NCBI GenBank assembly: GCA_027604005.1
Contig: JADGJT010000269.1
Coordinates: 1 to 33,062 of the forward strand
DNA length: 33,062 nucleotides
Direction: 5' to 3'
Source of the DNA: Dinochytrium kinnereticum
Taxonomy: Eukaryota; Chytridiomycota; Chytridiomycetes; Chytridiales; Chytridiaceae
The notes beneath the pieces are model-generated. The model saw only the letters and a program-made list of their open reading frames with translations. It did no database searches and was not told the DNA's origin. Numbering within the stretch: the stretch's first letter is position 1; the number at the start of each line of letters is the position of its first letter. This document shows, piece after piece, positions 11,849 through 24,037 of this stretch. The position numbers and the translations under genes are program-made.

Positions 11849-12243
11849 CGTTCGTTCAGGTCAAGAAGGTAAAAAAAAGTGAAAAGAGCTGACAACTCTG
11901 CAGTTGAGAAATTTGCTCCCTCCGATCGCCAACCCCCTCGCCTCGCACTGGAATAAATGCGTTTGACGCCGCCCTAAGCGTCCGGTGATGCTTTTACTCA
12001 AACAAGATTCTTCCTGGCAGCAGCTGCCTCCGCTGCGGTAAACATGCAGGGGGGAAAAGAAGAAGAAAAACAAGAGAAAAAAAAAGAAAAAAAGAGAAAA
12101 AAAAAGGAGGTAAAAGTGGGGACTTAATGGAAAAAACAGAGAAAGGCAACAACAGGAGCTCTCTTTAAACACAATAGAACACGATATATAGATAAAAAGC
12201 GCCAAAGAGAGGGGTTGAAAGAGGGATAGTGGTTCCACGCTCT
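11849..12243. other. Spacer: EF-Tu promoter and 3' side of the CDC50-family gene
   Basis: No gene supported. A long A/G tract (about 12050-12110, T/C-rich on the coding strand) lies about 200-260 bases upstream of the EF-Tu start. Pyrimidine tracts of this kind are common in fungal promoters; any role here is inferred. Confidence 0.5.
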
Positions 12244-13695
12244 TCACCGACCTCCAGCCGGTTGTGCAGGAGGCTCTCTCTCCGGCTGGTTCCAGGTCAG
12301 GTAGGTGTAGTCTCCAGGCTTGCGAGGCTTGATCATGTGTCGCAGAAGGAAGACAATGCCGAGGATCCAACAGAGAACTCCTACAACAATGTACGCTACT
12401 CCGAGGAAAGGATTCTTCCCACCAATTATGGAGACTGTCGAGAGGACGATCGATTTGGTTCCACCGTAGGACGCAACATCAAAGTCTTTAAAGAAAAAGG
12501 CAAAGTGTTATAGTGGGGCCTCCTTCGATAAGAGTTTTTAATGGAAAGGCAATGGCTTACTGTTCTTGATGTTGAGCGAGTAAACCCCCTTTTGAATACT
12601 CTTATCGGTTCTTCCCCAGATCTTCCTAAAGTTGGGCAACCCAGCAGGACGCATCCAGACCTGAAGCCTCTTCATCTGAGAGATGTCGGGGAAGTTATCC
12701 TTAGTGTACCCCTTTGAGTAGTCACGACCAGGGAAAGCCTTAACCCACTGAGGAGGAGGATAAACCTTGGTGTTAAGGTCTACGTCGTCTGCGATGCTGG
12801 CTTTCTTAAACTTTTCCGCATCTGCGGGCCAAGCGATTTGAGAGTCCTCAAAAGTGACGGTTCCAGTGGAGGCTGACGTGAGGTCCGAGATTTCGTCTAC
12901 GAATGCCAAAAGATCTCAAGTTAGGATTGCTTCCAGAACGGATAACACATGAGGAAGGCTGTATTCACCGGAGAAATATGAGTTTGCGATCAGTCCACAC
13001 GGGTAGATAAACGCAGAATCCGACACCGTTGAAGTCCAGTTGTAATACTGAGCGTGGTCTTTTGCCTTTGACAGCTGCAAACACGATGCGACGCTCGTTG
13101 CGGGATTACTTGAAAGCTGCTTTGAATCAAAACTCTTGACGTAGCGACGATGGTTCTGATAAAAGTTGGTGAGGCGATAGTACATGAAGACTGGGCCGTT
13201 AAAGTCGTTTTTGAATTCGAGCGTCATGGAGCACATCTTTGTTGATGCGTCGTAGGTCCATGCGGTGATGGGGTAGGGTGGAGTCCCGCGGTCGGGGCAG
13301 TTGGTGTAGTCAAAGATGGCTTGAGTGACCTGGTTCAATGGTCAGCATTCAAAAGACAGCAGCAACCAGCGGGAGTTCACAAACCCTGTCGGATGCATAG
13401 AACAGCCCCACTCCCAACGGCATGAAAACCGCACCGATGGCAAAGAATGCCGGAAGGACGGTCTTTGGAGTCAGAATTGGCTGCCAGGCCTTGAGCCGCT
13501 GCTGCTTGAAAGCAGTGTCTGTGAAGGACATGGGTCGTCAGTTAGCCTCAACGAAGCCAGCCAAAGCAAGAGGAAGATGCCTCAACTGGCGTTCTGGAAT
13601 GCCCGTTTAAAGGGGGGTGAAAAGCAGCGACGACGGAAAGGCAGATACTAACTGGCTGGCCGCTTGGACTTGAGCTTCTCAGGTTTCGCCGACAT
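12244..13695 (-). CDS. CDC50/LEM3 family subunit of P4-ATPase lipid flippases, five exons
   Basis: Partner of P4-ATPases, needed for their exit from the ER and for phospholipid flipping in Golgi, endosome or plasma membrane. Exons are 13695-13653, 13518-13385, 13329-12969, 12896-12561 and 12485-12244, all in phase, giving 371 residues. Family marks: [20 protein letters not shown] in the cytosolic tail, first membrane helix ([20 protein letters not shown], about residues 30-52), a Cys-bearing ectodomain with [34 protein letters not shown] and [15 protein letters not shown], then [32 protein letters not shown] and the second helix, ending with a short Pro-rich tail. Several N-x-S/T sites occur in the ectodomain. 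Intron 4 uses an AAAG acceptor fixed by the NFDV motif. Which P4-ATPase it serves cannot be told. Confidence 0.95.
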
Positions 13696-14600
13696 GTCTG
13701 CAACGCTCGTCCTTCACAGTCTCCACCGACCAGGAAAGGCGAGCGGCAACTACACGGGCGATTCTACCCACTGCAGGTCTGTTTGATCGACTGGACTCGG
13801 CGCTGATTGCGTCCCTGTTGCGACTCGACGCTGATATCTCCGTCTGCGTTGCTGCTTTCGAGGTGGTACGGTTCGTCGGTGATTGTTGGAAGGCAAACCT
13901 CTACCTGAAAATATCAATAGCAGACGCGAATCTTTCAAGGAACATCCCCGCTGGTCCACACTCGCCATCATCATTCATGCGTTCTTCATGAGCATGTTAT
14001 TAGACAACACTAAAAATATTCCCAAAAACAGCGCGTTCTTCATAAACATATCACAGAATCTTCCCAAAAACAACATGGCAAAAGGCAAAGAAACGGCGGG
14101 TTGATCTAGTCATCATCTACAGAATGCTCTATCGAAAATAATTAAACAGGGAGAGGCAAGGAAGGTGGCGGGAAGGGCGAAATACACGGGGAAAACAGAG
14201 AAAAAGAATTGAAAAGATTCATCGTGGAGGGGAAACGGGGGCCCTGGCATCGCTCATCTGAGAGTGACAAAACATAAAAGAAAGTATGGGGAAGTCTCGA
14301 CACGAATTCATGAATAAACCCAATGTCGGTTAAACACGAAAGAATGTGTTTAGTCTAAACATAAATCTAGGGGTAGAAAAGTGTGAAAGAAGAGGAAAGG
14401 CATGAAGAAAAATAAAACTTAGATAAAAGATCCTGACAGGGCTGTATATCCGACTTTTCATCCGCCGATGCAAAATTAGCGTCTACCCAGAAACAATTGC
14501 TGACGAAAAGGTCCAAGTGAGAAAGGTGAACCGACCCGTCCATCAAAGTCAAAAGATGTACAGAGGGATATAGCCACCCTTATTCTTATCAACATATACC
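13696..14600. other. Spacer: CDC50-family promoter and Pumilio 3' side
   Basis: About 900 bases with no supported gene. The AT-rich part nearest the Pumilio stop codon is probably its 3' untranslated region. An imperfect local duplication lies at 13979-14085. Confidence 0.55.
13979..14085. repeat. Imperfect ~54-bp local duplication
   Basis: gcgttcttcat followed downstream by attcccaaaaaca occurs at 13979 and is echoed from 14033 (gcgttcttcat, then cttcccaaaaaca). The middles have diverged. Confidence 0.5.
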
Positions 14601-17600
14601 TCAACCAGCATGAGGAGCGCCCCCTGCCGCAAAAATTTGAGTAGGCATTTGAGCCATATGATGCGCCCAAGCATTCACCGGCATCCCACCCCCAAGATAC
14701 AGCGGCCCATTGCCCCCACCAATCAACCCAAGCTGCTGCTGCTGCTGCGATTGCTGCACCCCGCCACCAGACTGAATAGAGGACATCGCCGCCGCCGTCC
14801 CATTGAACATGCTCATTGTTGAAGAAGATGAGGCGTGCTGCGCGGCAGTCACGGATAGGATGGATCCGAATCGTTGCTGTGAGGTCCGAATGTGCTTTTC
14901 GACGATGGCTGCAACGCGTTGACCGTACTTTGAGCCGCGGAGGACTGGGAGGTGGGGCGCTATGAGGCGTGCGCAGGCGTCACGTTGGGTTGGGTCGCTG
15001 AGAGTGAGGATGTGCTGAACAACGTAATTGGCGTATTGGTTGTTCATCATGTCCAAGATTCCTGGTCTGAGAAAAAAGAAGCATTAGTGTCAGAGCTAAT
15101 ACCACCATGAAAAAAGCCGATGTTTTTATGATTACCCTGATTCTCGGAGAGACGGAGAAAGAACCATGTCGACAATATCGTATAGGTCGCGACGTTGGCA
15201 TGTCTTTAACCCCTTTTCGACGACTTTGGAGGCGAATTGGTCGATGGACATTGAGTAACATTGGTGGGAGACAATTTTTAGGATATGTTGTTTGTCGGAA
15301 GGCGTTCCATGTTCAAGCAGATGCTGAATGACCCAGTTTCCCCATTGCCCTTTATGAACCAAAAAAACGACGTTAGAGATCAACGGTGTGTTTGGGGTCG
15401 ATCTTGAGAGTTTGGGGGTTTAAAAACTAACAAACAAACCTCTGGCAATATCCAGTGTATGCCCGAGTACCTCCCTAACAATGCTACACTTATCACTCTC
15501 CTCACAGTTCTCAAAAATACACTGCACAACAAGGCTACCATTTTCATCATTTGCAACCAAATGCCACTGGCCCTTCAGTGCCGCATCAACTCTCTGAGCA
15601 ACCTTGGAGCGGTGGTTGGTTCCACTCCATCGTGTCTCAAAGACCCTCTGCCAGACGTGACAAGCGAATCGATGGGTAATTGTTTCAGGGATGGCACGGA
15701 GGAGTTCAGAGATAATTTGGAGCTTGACATCGTCTTCGCAAACATCGAGAGCCTTTTAATTTGTGGGGGAGAAAATGAATGAGCATGGTAAACCACATAA
15801 ACGAGCAAGCGAATTAAGAAAAAAAGGGGGGGGGCCAACCTTTTGAACGACATGACACCCAAATCGATCACAACTCAATGCATAGATATGGCCGACCATT
15901 GCTCCGGCGAGAACTCGAACCTGAGCAGACGTTCCATGCTCAAGACACCTTTGCATCAAGAAGTTTCCGAATCGGTTTCGAATGAGAGGGAGGGCTTGGC
16001 TTTTGATTGCGTCAAAGAGGGCGTCGCGGAGGGCGGTTGATCCTGTTTTGAGTTTTTGCTGCAGGTGGAGGGAGGCGGGTTGGTCGTTTGTTTTGACGAT
16101 TTTGTCGACGAGGTACTGGTTTTTTGTGTGTTTTTTTGGGATACGGTGTAGGAGGGTAGGTTTAGTTAGGGTGATAAGACTAAAGACGCTAAGACTAGGA
16201 TGAGGGGATTATTTTGCTTACGTGAAAGCTGGCATTGGCATAGCGGTCCATACCACCGTAATACTGAAGTCTATTGGGCGACATGGAGTCAAGGTAAGAG
16301 GTGTCACCCATCATCTCGTTCATTCCGTAAACCTCAGATCCCTGTGGAGCCATTTACGTTAGAGACAAAAGTGGCATAAAGCAGTTTAATCAGCTTCAAA
16401 AAAAAGGGCAGGGGCGGCATGCAAGGGTTCTTCACCAACGTACATCAAACCCATACTCCTGAGCAATTCCCTGCGCTGTGCCATCATTTGCTACCCACAA
16501 ACTCTTGAAATGGTTCAAAGACGAAGAGGTGGCCATTAGGCTTTCTGCAGCGGGAGCTGTGACGTTTGCGGGTTCTGAGGTGTAAGCTTCGGTCGGGGAC
16601 TTTCAAATCACACATTGAAAAGAGGTTTTTATGCCGCGTTAGAACGTGAAAAGAAGAAGAACTGAGCAGGTAGGTGGTGCAGGTGAAGGTTTACCTGAGA
16701 CATAATCTCCTTCCCATAAAGTCCCATTCCGCTTTGAATTGATGCCTCCATTGGTGGGCCCCAAATCGACTTCACACCGGAAATGCCCTGCTGGCCGTTG
16801 CCGGCCGTCCCAACCAATGAATTTGACGAGTTTGTCGAAATCATCGACCCTCTCCTCCGGATTGGCAAATCCTCCTGAGAAGGCGAGCCAGATACCAACG
16901 TTCCATTCGACCCAGCGGAGGGCAGGTCCATCCCGACGCCCTCCTCAAGCTTCACATCAATCACCAGCGACGGGAACGGGGGGGTGGCCCTGCGTTGTGG
17001 TGCTCGATATTGATCGAGCGAATCTGAGATTTGAAGCCGTTGAAGGCACGATGCGATCACGTCCATGGAGAGCTGGGATGACTGGGTGTGGGTTCCGGGT
17101 GTGGATGCTGTGGGGCTTGCTGTCGTGCTTCCTCGCGCTGCTGACACGGCAGAGGTCACCGAATAGGCTTTCCCTGCAGCCTGGTCGGCGTCTATCTGGA
17201 TAAGTGCGGATCTCACGTCGTCCAACCTTCCACGGAGGTCACGAATCTCCTTCTCTTTGAGTGAGATGGACTTGGCATCTGCCTCCCTTGCAGAACGGAG
17301 GTCTGAGACTTCGGTTCTGAGAAGCTCGACCTCTCGGTTCAAATCCTCATCGCGAAGGGTGTTGGTTCGGTCTGAAGAGCGACGGCGATCGCTGGTCTGA
17401 GGTTGAGCTTCTGAGGTCGGAGGGATGGTTGCAGAGATTGGATAGACAGTATGGTGATGGTTGGTGTTGTGGGCGGATAGAAGTTGGGAGGAGTTATGAT
17501 GCGATGACTGGTAGTGGTTGGTGTTGGAATGGTACATTGGCTGGTGGTGCCCGGATGATCCTAGGGTGTCCTCTGACTGTTGCAGGTATCCATCGGGCAT

Positions 17601-17675
17601 GTACATGGCGTAGACGCTCTGATCGCTTTGCTGTTGGAGCAAGGTAGAGCCTCCACCCAGTGATCCACTAGTCAT
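14601..17675 (-). CDS. Pumilio-family (PUF) RNA-binding protein with N-terminal coiled coil, seven exons
   Basis: Binds 3'UTR elements of mRNAs to control decay or translation. Exons are 17675-16695, 16599-16444, 16341-16222, 16115-15840, 15752-15440, 15349-15136 and 15066-14601, phase-consistent, giving 841 residues. The N-terminal 330 residues are Ser/Gln/His-rich with a coiled coil at about 107-164 (LNREVELLRTEVSDLRSARE). PUF repeats begin near residue 420: IRNRFGNFLMQRCLEHGT, CDRFGCHVVQK, THRFACHVWQRVFE, ENGSLVVQCIFENCE, GQWGNWVIQHLLEHG, IDQFASKVVEKGLK, NQYANYVVQHILT, GSKYGQRVAAI. The repeat-core variants (HVWQRVFE, GQWGNWVIQ) match a fungal PUF subgroup distinct from Puf3/Mpt5, possibly the group of S. 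pombe Mcp2, which I recall as also having a coiled coil; that assignment is tentative. A Gln/Gly-rich tail ends the protein. Confidence 0.93.
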
Positions 17676-18078
17676 TTCAGAGCTTGCCTGCGTCGTTAAA
17701 CAGGAGTTGAGATCCGAGGATACGAAAGCCGACGAGTGACGATGGATGCCGATGGTGATGATTCTCTCTTTGCGAGCTCAACGTCCACTGCACCCAACAA
17801 AAGAGTGTTTGCAGGTTGACAGACAGCAAAGATCGTTTTTTAACCAGAAGCAGCAAAAACAAAGGCGAGAAAAGCTCAGCTTGCAGCCAGTTGTTGTTGT
17901 TGTCCTTGTTGTGGCAGGAGGGCTTTAAGCCAGCGCAGACATCCAGCGCAGGTCCAGCAGCAGCAAGCAGCAGGCAAGACACGCGTAAACCGCAAGCAAC
18001 AAACAATCAGCACAAGACCCAACCAGCTCGATGCAAACAAACAAACCACACAAATCCTGACCCCAGAACGCGCGCGGC

Positions 18079-18083
18079 CCAAT
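18079..18083 (+). promoter_or_regulatory. CCAAT box (NF-Y/HAP site)
   Basis: ggcccaatcagcgcg matches the NF-Y core CCAATCA with the preferred flank. It lies about 400 bases upstream of the Pumilio start codon, inside a CpG-rich block. NF-Y sites work in either orientation; function here is inferred. Confidence 0.5.
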
Positions 18084-18790
18084 CAGCGCGCGTCCTGAGG
18101 TTTGTTTGTTGAGTGCGGCGGAGCTTGCCAACGCCCAACGCGACAACTGAAATCCATGGGTGGTCGGAGTTTGCGATGATTCAAAACAAACGAACGCTGG
18201 TTGGTGTGCAGCCCTCGAGTCCCTCCCTGGCGCTCCAGCCAGTCAGACCGCAGCCCTCTCTCTCTGCGCACAAGCCTCATCCCTCAGGTGGTGGAAGGGG
18301 GTTTTTGTCTTTGTGGTCGGACTCTTGTGGGCCTCGCTGCCTGACTGATCCTTGGTTGAGATTTGAGTTTAACTAGGGCGTCGATGGCAGGGAGGGATTC
18401 GCAGTGGACCCTCACATCTTTAACACCTCACCTATCAAATAAATAAATGCCGTTTGCCATAAGTATCGGCTGTTCGAATTCATCGCTATTGGTGCCAATT
18501 AACCACCGTCTAAGGCGAGAGCTAATCATCTTCTCAGTACTCCTTTGTCTGCTTCTTTCTTACAGAAAGGAGGGCTGCTTACTGGTCTTTGGAAGTATGG
18601 CTTCATCGGCCCTTAAGGAACTCCGGCAGTGTATAGCTGATAGAAGTCTTCTTGGTACAAGACTCCTTCAGGACGGCCCCTAAGGTCAAGGTAATAAAGC
18701 CCTGCGTTTCATCTTGTGAGATTGAGGTTGAGTTCATATGACGGAATCTACGTGTGAGCCATATCGCACTTTTAACAGTGTATTGGACCT

Positions 18791-18822
18791 TCCAAACACC
18801 TTCCAAACACCCTCCAAACACC
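18791..18822. repeat. Three tandem copies of tccaaacacc (11-bp period)
   Basis: Copies at 18791, 18802 and 18813, in otherwise unremarkable spacer. No coding frame uses them. Confidence 0.8.
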
Positions 18823-21036
18823 CAAAATGCCGCCATCCTCAACAATCACCAACAAAAAAGCTGAATTTGGCCTCCTGCCCAAACCTCCCTTCAGACCATC
18901 ACCTTCCACTCTTCAACACCTGTTTCCTTTTGCAAAAAACTCGTCGCATAATAACTGACACTATGGGAGTTGACGCAACGTTTGCGAATGGCGTTTTGTA
19001 GTCTTATGCCGAATAGTGGTTCAGAGGCTGGGGACTTTTGAGGGGGAGGTGTTTATGGCTCAACAGAGGTTTGAGCATCTTGTGCCAGTGTTCTGTGTTT
19101 GATTCGGCTTTGACGTTGCCCGTTGGGTCGGTCAGTGCACATGCAGAGGAGCAATATTGGGGACCTGACTTTTGGCCTTTCGTAGTTGAAAACGGTTAGT
19201 TCGCTGTTGTTTTTTTTCCCTAACCGTCTTTTTCTTCCTAAAACATCTGATTTTCCTAAAGCATCTGATCTCCTCGGTTTATTGTTTCTGTAATAGTGTT
19301 TTTTGCTTCCGTCCCCTGTCCTGACCCGGAATCAACCAGTCACTTCCCGGAATTCTTCCTTTCATCCACCATCCCTGAAATCAACACTGCGTTCTTTCCT
19401 CCTCAACCCTTCTTCCTCAGACCCAAACATGATGGATTTCTTCAGAGCGTATGTTCGTGGAACTTTAATAATGGGGATATCGCTATTTAATGTGAAAAGT
19501 GAAGGAGTCGTCCTCGGCTATTGCCACGCTGGCTGATTACAAGTCATTTCTATGCCTCCCATTTTCCCCTTGAAGTGGTCCCATCCTCAAACTTTGTTTA
19601 TCCTTTCGTTTCTTCACCAAAAAAATGGATGTGTTTCCTTTATCGAATCGTAACCCTCTTCAGTACTCTTCTCCACCGGATAGTGAACGGCTGCGAAAGT
19701 TTCGCCTGTCATTACTAGGGCGAGGCTTGCGGAAGGTAGGGCTAAAGTGGTGAGCTCTTTACATGTACTGAGCATCTAATTACATTGATATCTTTGTTGT
19801 TTTTTGGTTCGTACCGATTAACATTTAATTAGTTAAAAGCAACAAATAGAACCAAGACCATGCACCCCAAGCCAGAGCCTCATCGATGCTTTCTGACAAA
19901 TAACAAAACCATTGCGTCTACCCACCAGAATCTTTCCAAACCCTTTCCCCCTCCCACTCACCTGGTCCAGGCCCTTTACAACCGGCATACCCCCCACTCG
20001 TATAAATTCCAATTATTTGCCTATAAGTGGATTGATGATTGATTTTGGTGATGTTTGGATTGGGTGGGTTCTAAGTGGGTTTGAGAGGGTTGATGCTCCC
20101 GTTTTTTGTAGCGGTGCCAGATGTTGTTGGAGTCTTGACTGTTGCCGATTGCCACGATATGGTTTCCGGCTTTGAAGAGGGGTTTTTTGCCTGGTGTATT
20201 TACTTTCTTCCCCTATTTTTATTTTATTTTATTTATATGATAATGTACATGAATTTTTTTAACCCTTTCTTTTACATGTGCTCTCATGCATTCTACTTTT
20301 TACGCGGCCAACTTTTCGCTGGTTTCTTTTCTTTTCTTTCTGATTCTTCGGATTGTTTTTTGAGGGAGAGTGTTAAAGCTATCGTTCTTATTGCTTTGAA
20401 TGTGTTTTTATGAAAGATATAGATTGATGCTTTTAAGATATATGAGAAAAGTGATGGCGAGGATTGCGGCCAAATGTCTTTAACTCCTTTCTTTTCATAA
20501 AGAAGTATTTGATTAAGACAAGTGATAAAGAAATTGGGCTCTTTCTTTTTGGAACTCTTCAATAACTATTTGTGCACGCTGACATTTGGGATGGAAAGGA
20601 CAAAGGTGCTACTGGTGCTTATTTCATAGTTCCCCATTGATGGTCGTGGGTATTCTGTATTTCCACGCTGCCCCTGATGACGGCATTATTATCGATCTTT
20701 TGATAGGGGTTCTATAATGCTTTTTTGTGAAGACAAGGCATCAGCAACGTAACTGTATTAATAAATGTTTTTATAACTTTAAAGGGAATTCCGGAAGAAA
20801 TCAATGAGGGAAGAGAGAAAGTTAGGAGTAGTAATAAAAAAAGAAAGAAGTTAAAGTAAGAGATTAAAAGACATAGAGCCTGCCCAAATTGACCAGGAAG
20901 TGAAAAAAAACAAACATTAAGGTAATCAGAATGCGGGATCAGACAGACAAAAAGCGCAGCCAAAAAAAACACCATCCAATATTGCAAAGGGAAGTTGAAA
21001 AGAAATGGAAGTTGAGAAGAGAAAAGATGAGGGGAC

Positions 21037-23744
21037 TCAAGCACATCCGTCACCCAACTCAGAGTTTTCAACACCTGCGGTGGCATTTACCCCCAACCCT
21101 CTCTTTGAAAACCCTCTCCAAATCTCACAAACAAATCTCCCATCATGATTCACCCGATCAGCCTGCAAGAACGCATCTCTGGCTGACAGGAACGTTGGAT
21201 TGCAGTTTTGCAGCTTCATCCCAGTAACCAGGTTCCTCAAGAACCTCACATTGCCCTCGTTCCTCGTCGCGTCAAAGATATCCTCCGTGAATCCTGCGGC
21301 GTCCACCATGTTCCAGTAGACCTCGTAGAGCGCTGCCGACCACACAGTTCCTATCGCGTGCGACGAGAACAGGGTTGGAACGATCGAGTAGGTGAAGGGG
21401 TTGATGGCCTTGTCTGTGGAGTAGGGGTAAACCCTGAACCCGCTCGTGTTGTTCAAAACGTATCTTCCAATCGTCCTGGTCGTCTCACGCGTGAAATGTG
21501 GCTTCATCGATGTCCACCAAGCAACCGCATCCGACCACCCCTCTCCCATACCCCTCGCCTCAATCGTCTGAAGACAGTTAGCATTCCCCGTTCCCCCCGT
21601 CAGTCGATTGGAAAGCCCATGAGTGAGCTCGTGAATGATGACACCGTTGTCGAGATCAGAGTCCCGCAAAGGACTTGACTGATCAAATACGTACATCCTC
21701 ATTCTGGGCGAATACCCATCAGGAGGGGTGCCAAAGTTGGCGTTGTTGAAACCGTCCGCGGATTGAACGAACGCGAGGACGGCGTCTTCGTCGTAACCAC
21801 CTTTCCCAAAGTTGTCGTGCTGGAAGTTGGCCGAGGATTCGTCAAAACCGTAGCCGTAAAGGAGGTCATGGTACATGTTGGAAACGTAAAAGGTGTTTGC
21901 GATCGCCGCGTCAATGTTCGCATCTGTCGTCGCATCCTCTGTAACGTTGTATGGGTAATCAAACCTCCCATTCTCTCTGGACACTCCAAGCCTTCCAACC
22001 CTTGCTGCTCGGACATTGTTTCCGGATGTGATCAGCTCGTTGTTGATCTGGAGGTTATCGAACCAGCCCTTTGGCGAGGCTTTGGTTTCGACCGCCGGGT
22101 TGATGAAGAGCTGTTGATCGCTATCCATGCTCTCCTCGTTGAAGGGGACTGCAAGAAAAGTGGGGGTTGGCATCGCTCCCGTGAAGGTTGCGGTTGGGAG
22201 AGATGCCACGGGAGGGTAGGTGAACGTGGGGGTGAGCCGAGTGACTGTTGATGAGAGTCGGGTGGTGGTTGTTGGCAAGCTAAACGTCACAGTGGTAGTC
22301 CGCGTTGTCGCTGAGGTTGGCACGTGAATGGTGCGAGTCAGAGTCGAAGTTGCAGTTGAGGTTGGCGAAAGGGTGGTCGTTGACTCATGTGTTGATGCAG
22401 AGATGGTCCGAGATCCGCCCCTTGTCCTCGTTCGATGCGTTCGAGTCCTCGTCGTCCTTACTTGAGTTTTCCTTGACCGAGTGGTCCTAACCCGAGTTTC
22501 CCTTGACCGAGTGGTCCTCACCCGAGTTTCCCTTGACCGAGTGGTCTTCACCCGAGTTCCTCTTGACCGACTGGTCCTAACACCGGTGGTACGCTGGAGC
22601 CGAGAAGTCCTCGTGCCTAGAAGGGCAGTGTTCTCGCCATCCTCATCGTCAAGTTCCGCAGAGACATCTATCTCGTCATCGACATAAAAGATCGCATCAT
22701 CCTCGTCCAGTTTTCCTTCAAAATCCTCAAAGTTGGGCTCGCTTGGGAGGATGGGGTCGACGTCAAAGTCGAATTGGCTGTCGCTCATCCAGTTTGTGGA
22801 GGCAATGGGTTCGTTGGTCTCGGCTGAGATGAGCAACTGGCCCCTTATTCAATGAAAGCAAAGCAGAGTTGATATTAGAAAAAGATGAGCTTCCGAACAG
22901 CAAAACCCAACACTGCATAAGGTAGGTTTCCCAACAAAAAAAAAAAACAACAATAAAACTAGCCCTACCGACGACTCACCAGAAGTCATCCTGCTCAACC
23001 TCAACCTCCCAAACCTTTAAAATCCGCCCATCCGCCGTCGAAAAGAACTTTTCCTTCACAGGGACCTCTCCCCTCGCTGAGAGCGACACTGGAGCTCCAG
23101 AAAATCCACCGCCATCCCTTGCCGTCAACCTGAACTTCAGACCTGCAGTGGGGTGTCCCAGAGCCTTTGCGGCCGCGATGACAGCGTCTTTGGCCGAGTA
23201 TGAAGCCCGACGCACCCTCTCCTTGGGTTGGGGCGACATGAGACGGACAGGGACAGGGTGACCTGAGCTGATGATGTTGCCGTGAACATCAAGATTGACG
23301 TTGGAGACAAGGTTCGAGATCTCGATACCACCCATGGTTTGGACGAGATGCATGAAGGTTGTGCCGGTGAGCGGGTCGGTGATGCTTTTGGGATGGTTGT
23401 TTTGAAGGTGGTTTTAGGGAAAAGGAACCATCATCCTGCGAGCACCAACAACTATTCCCTTCTTACCTGCTGGTGACCTTCAAGTTCTCAACGCCCTCCC
23501 CAATCTTTCTGGCAATGAACGCCTTGGCAAGGTCCTCCAAAGATGTCGACTGTGCAGCGAACCCTGTTACAACAGACGGAGGAGAATCCATGGGACTTCC
23601 GTGCGCAAAGACCTGTGGCGGGGCATAGTATCCTGGAAGGCGAGGGAGATCACCCCTCGCGGCGAGATGGCTGCCGCCATGGTTGGGATGACCAACGGCC
23701 GCGACGGCGGATGCGACGACGCAGAGGAAAGCAATGGGCAGCAT
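21037..23744 (-). CDS. Fungalysin (M36) secreted zinc metalloprotease with a ~200-residue repetitive insertion, three exons
   Basis: An extracellular endopeptidase made as a proenzyme. Exons are 23744-23467, 23384-22980 and 22843-21037, in phase, 829 residues. ATG at 23744 gives a clean signal peptide (MLPIAFLCVVASAVAAVG). The FTP-type propeptide follows (GTTFMHLVQTMGGIEISNLV, then EVEQDDFWGQLLISAETNEP and NWMSDSQFDFD). The catalytic domain has HELTHGLSNRLTGG (zinc ligands His632 and His636) and GMGEGWSDAVAWW (third ligand Glu662); all expected active-site residues are present. Between propeptide and protease, residues about 255-450 are an acidic stretch, a Thr/Arg/Ser repeat (TRSRETRVRT units) and a Ser/Thr-rich spacer, where known fungalysins have only a few tens of residues. 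A heat-shock element lies about 250 bases upstream. M36 enzymes are expanded in some chytrids and act in nutrient acquisition or host-tissue degradation. Confidence 0.95.
22471..22590. repeat. Four tandem ~30-bp units inside the fungalysin gene
   Basis: Units begin at 22471, 22501, 22531 and 22561 with the shared start cttgaccga(g/c)tggtc and differ by a few bases each. 30 bp is ten codons, so copy changes keep the frame and alter only the length of the TRSRETRVRT linker. Confidence 0.9.
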
Positions 23745-23991
23745 TGACGTTGAGGGAGGCGGGGGAACGGGGGGGAGAAGGAACGACTTGGCGTTCTTAT
23801 GTTGGGGAAAGGCCAAGGGCAGGGCGAGGGCAAGACGCGATGAATATCCAGACGTGCACGCGGTTGCTGTAGGGGGGGAAAATGTTGGATGGTTTTCGTC
23901 ACCAAATATGGGAAAGCTGCCACAACTTGTCTTTAGATGGTAGCACAAACCCAGTCCTGCAATATCTCGAGGGATGTTCGGAGGCTCCCCC

Positions 23992-24009
23992 GAATATTCA
24001 GGAAGATTC
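23992..24009. promoter_or_regulatory. Heat-shock element: four alternating GAA/TTC units
   Basis: The sequence reads GAA-ta-TTC-ag-GAA-ga-TTC with exact 2-base spacing, the consensus form bound by HSF trimers (three units suffice). It lies about 250 bases upstream of the fungalysin ATG on the promoter side. Confidence 0.7.
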
Positions 24010-24037
24010 AAATACGCTCAGCAAGTGCAAGGCAGCT

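Larger units (their letters stand above)
17676..21036. other. Long gene-poor interval
   Basis: About 3.4 kb with only short, unconserved frames. The first 500 bases (CpG-rich, with a CCAAT site) are the likely promoter of the Pumilio gene. The last 150 or so should be the fungalysin 3' region. Between them I see no tRNA-like clover, no transposase or reverse-transcriptase motif and no long repeat. Candidates at 19296-19536 and 20075-20413 look non-coding in composition. Unrecognised ncRNA or a relic cannot be excluded. Confidence 0.6.

Noticed and set aside
20075..20413. A 112-residue plus-strand frame with many Phe/Tyr/Leu
   Set aside because: Hydrophobicity comes from T-rich DNA; there is no patterned membrane topology, splice context or family motif.
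17676..21036. Transposon or LTR element in the gene-poor interval
   Set aside because: No terminal repeats, target-site duplications, reverse transcriptase, integrase or transposase motifs could be seen.
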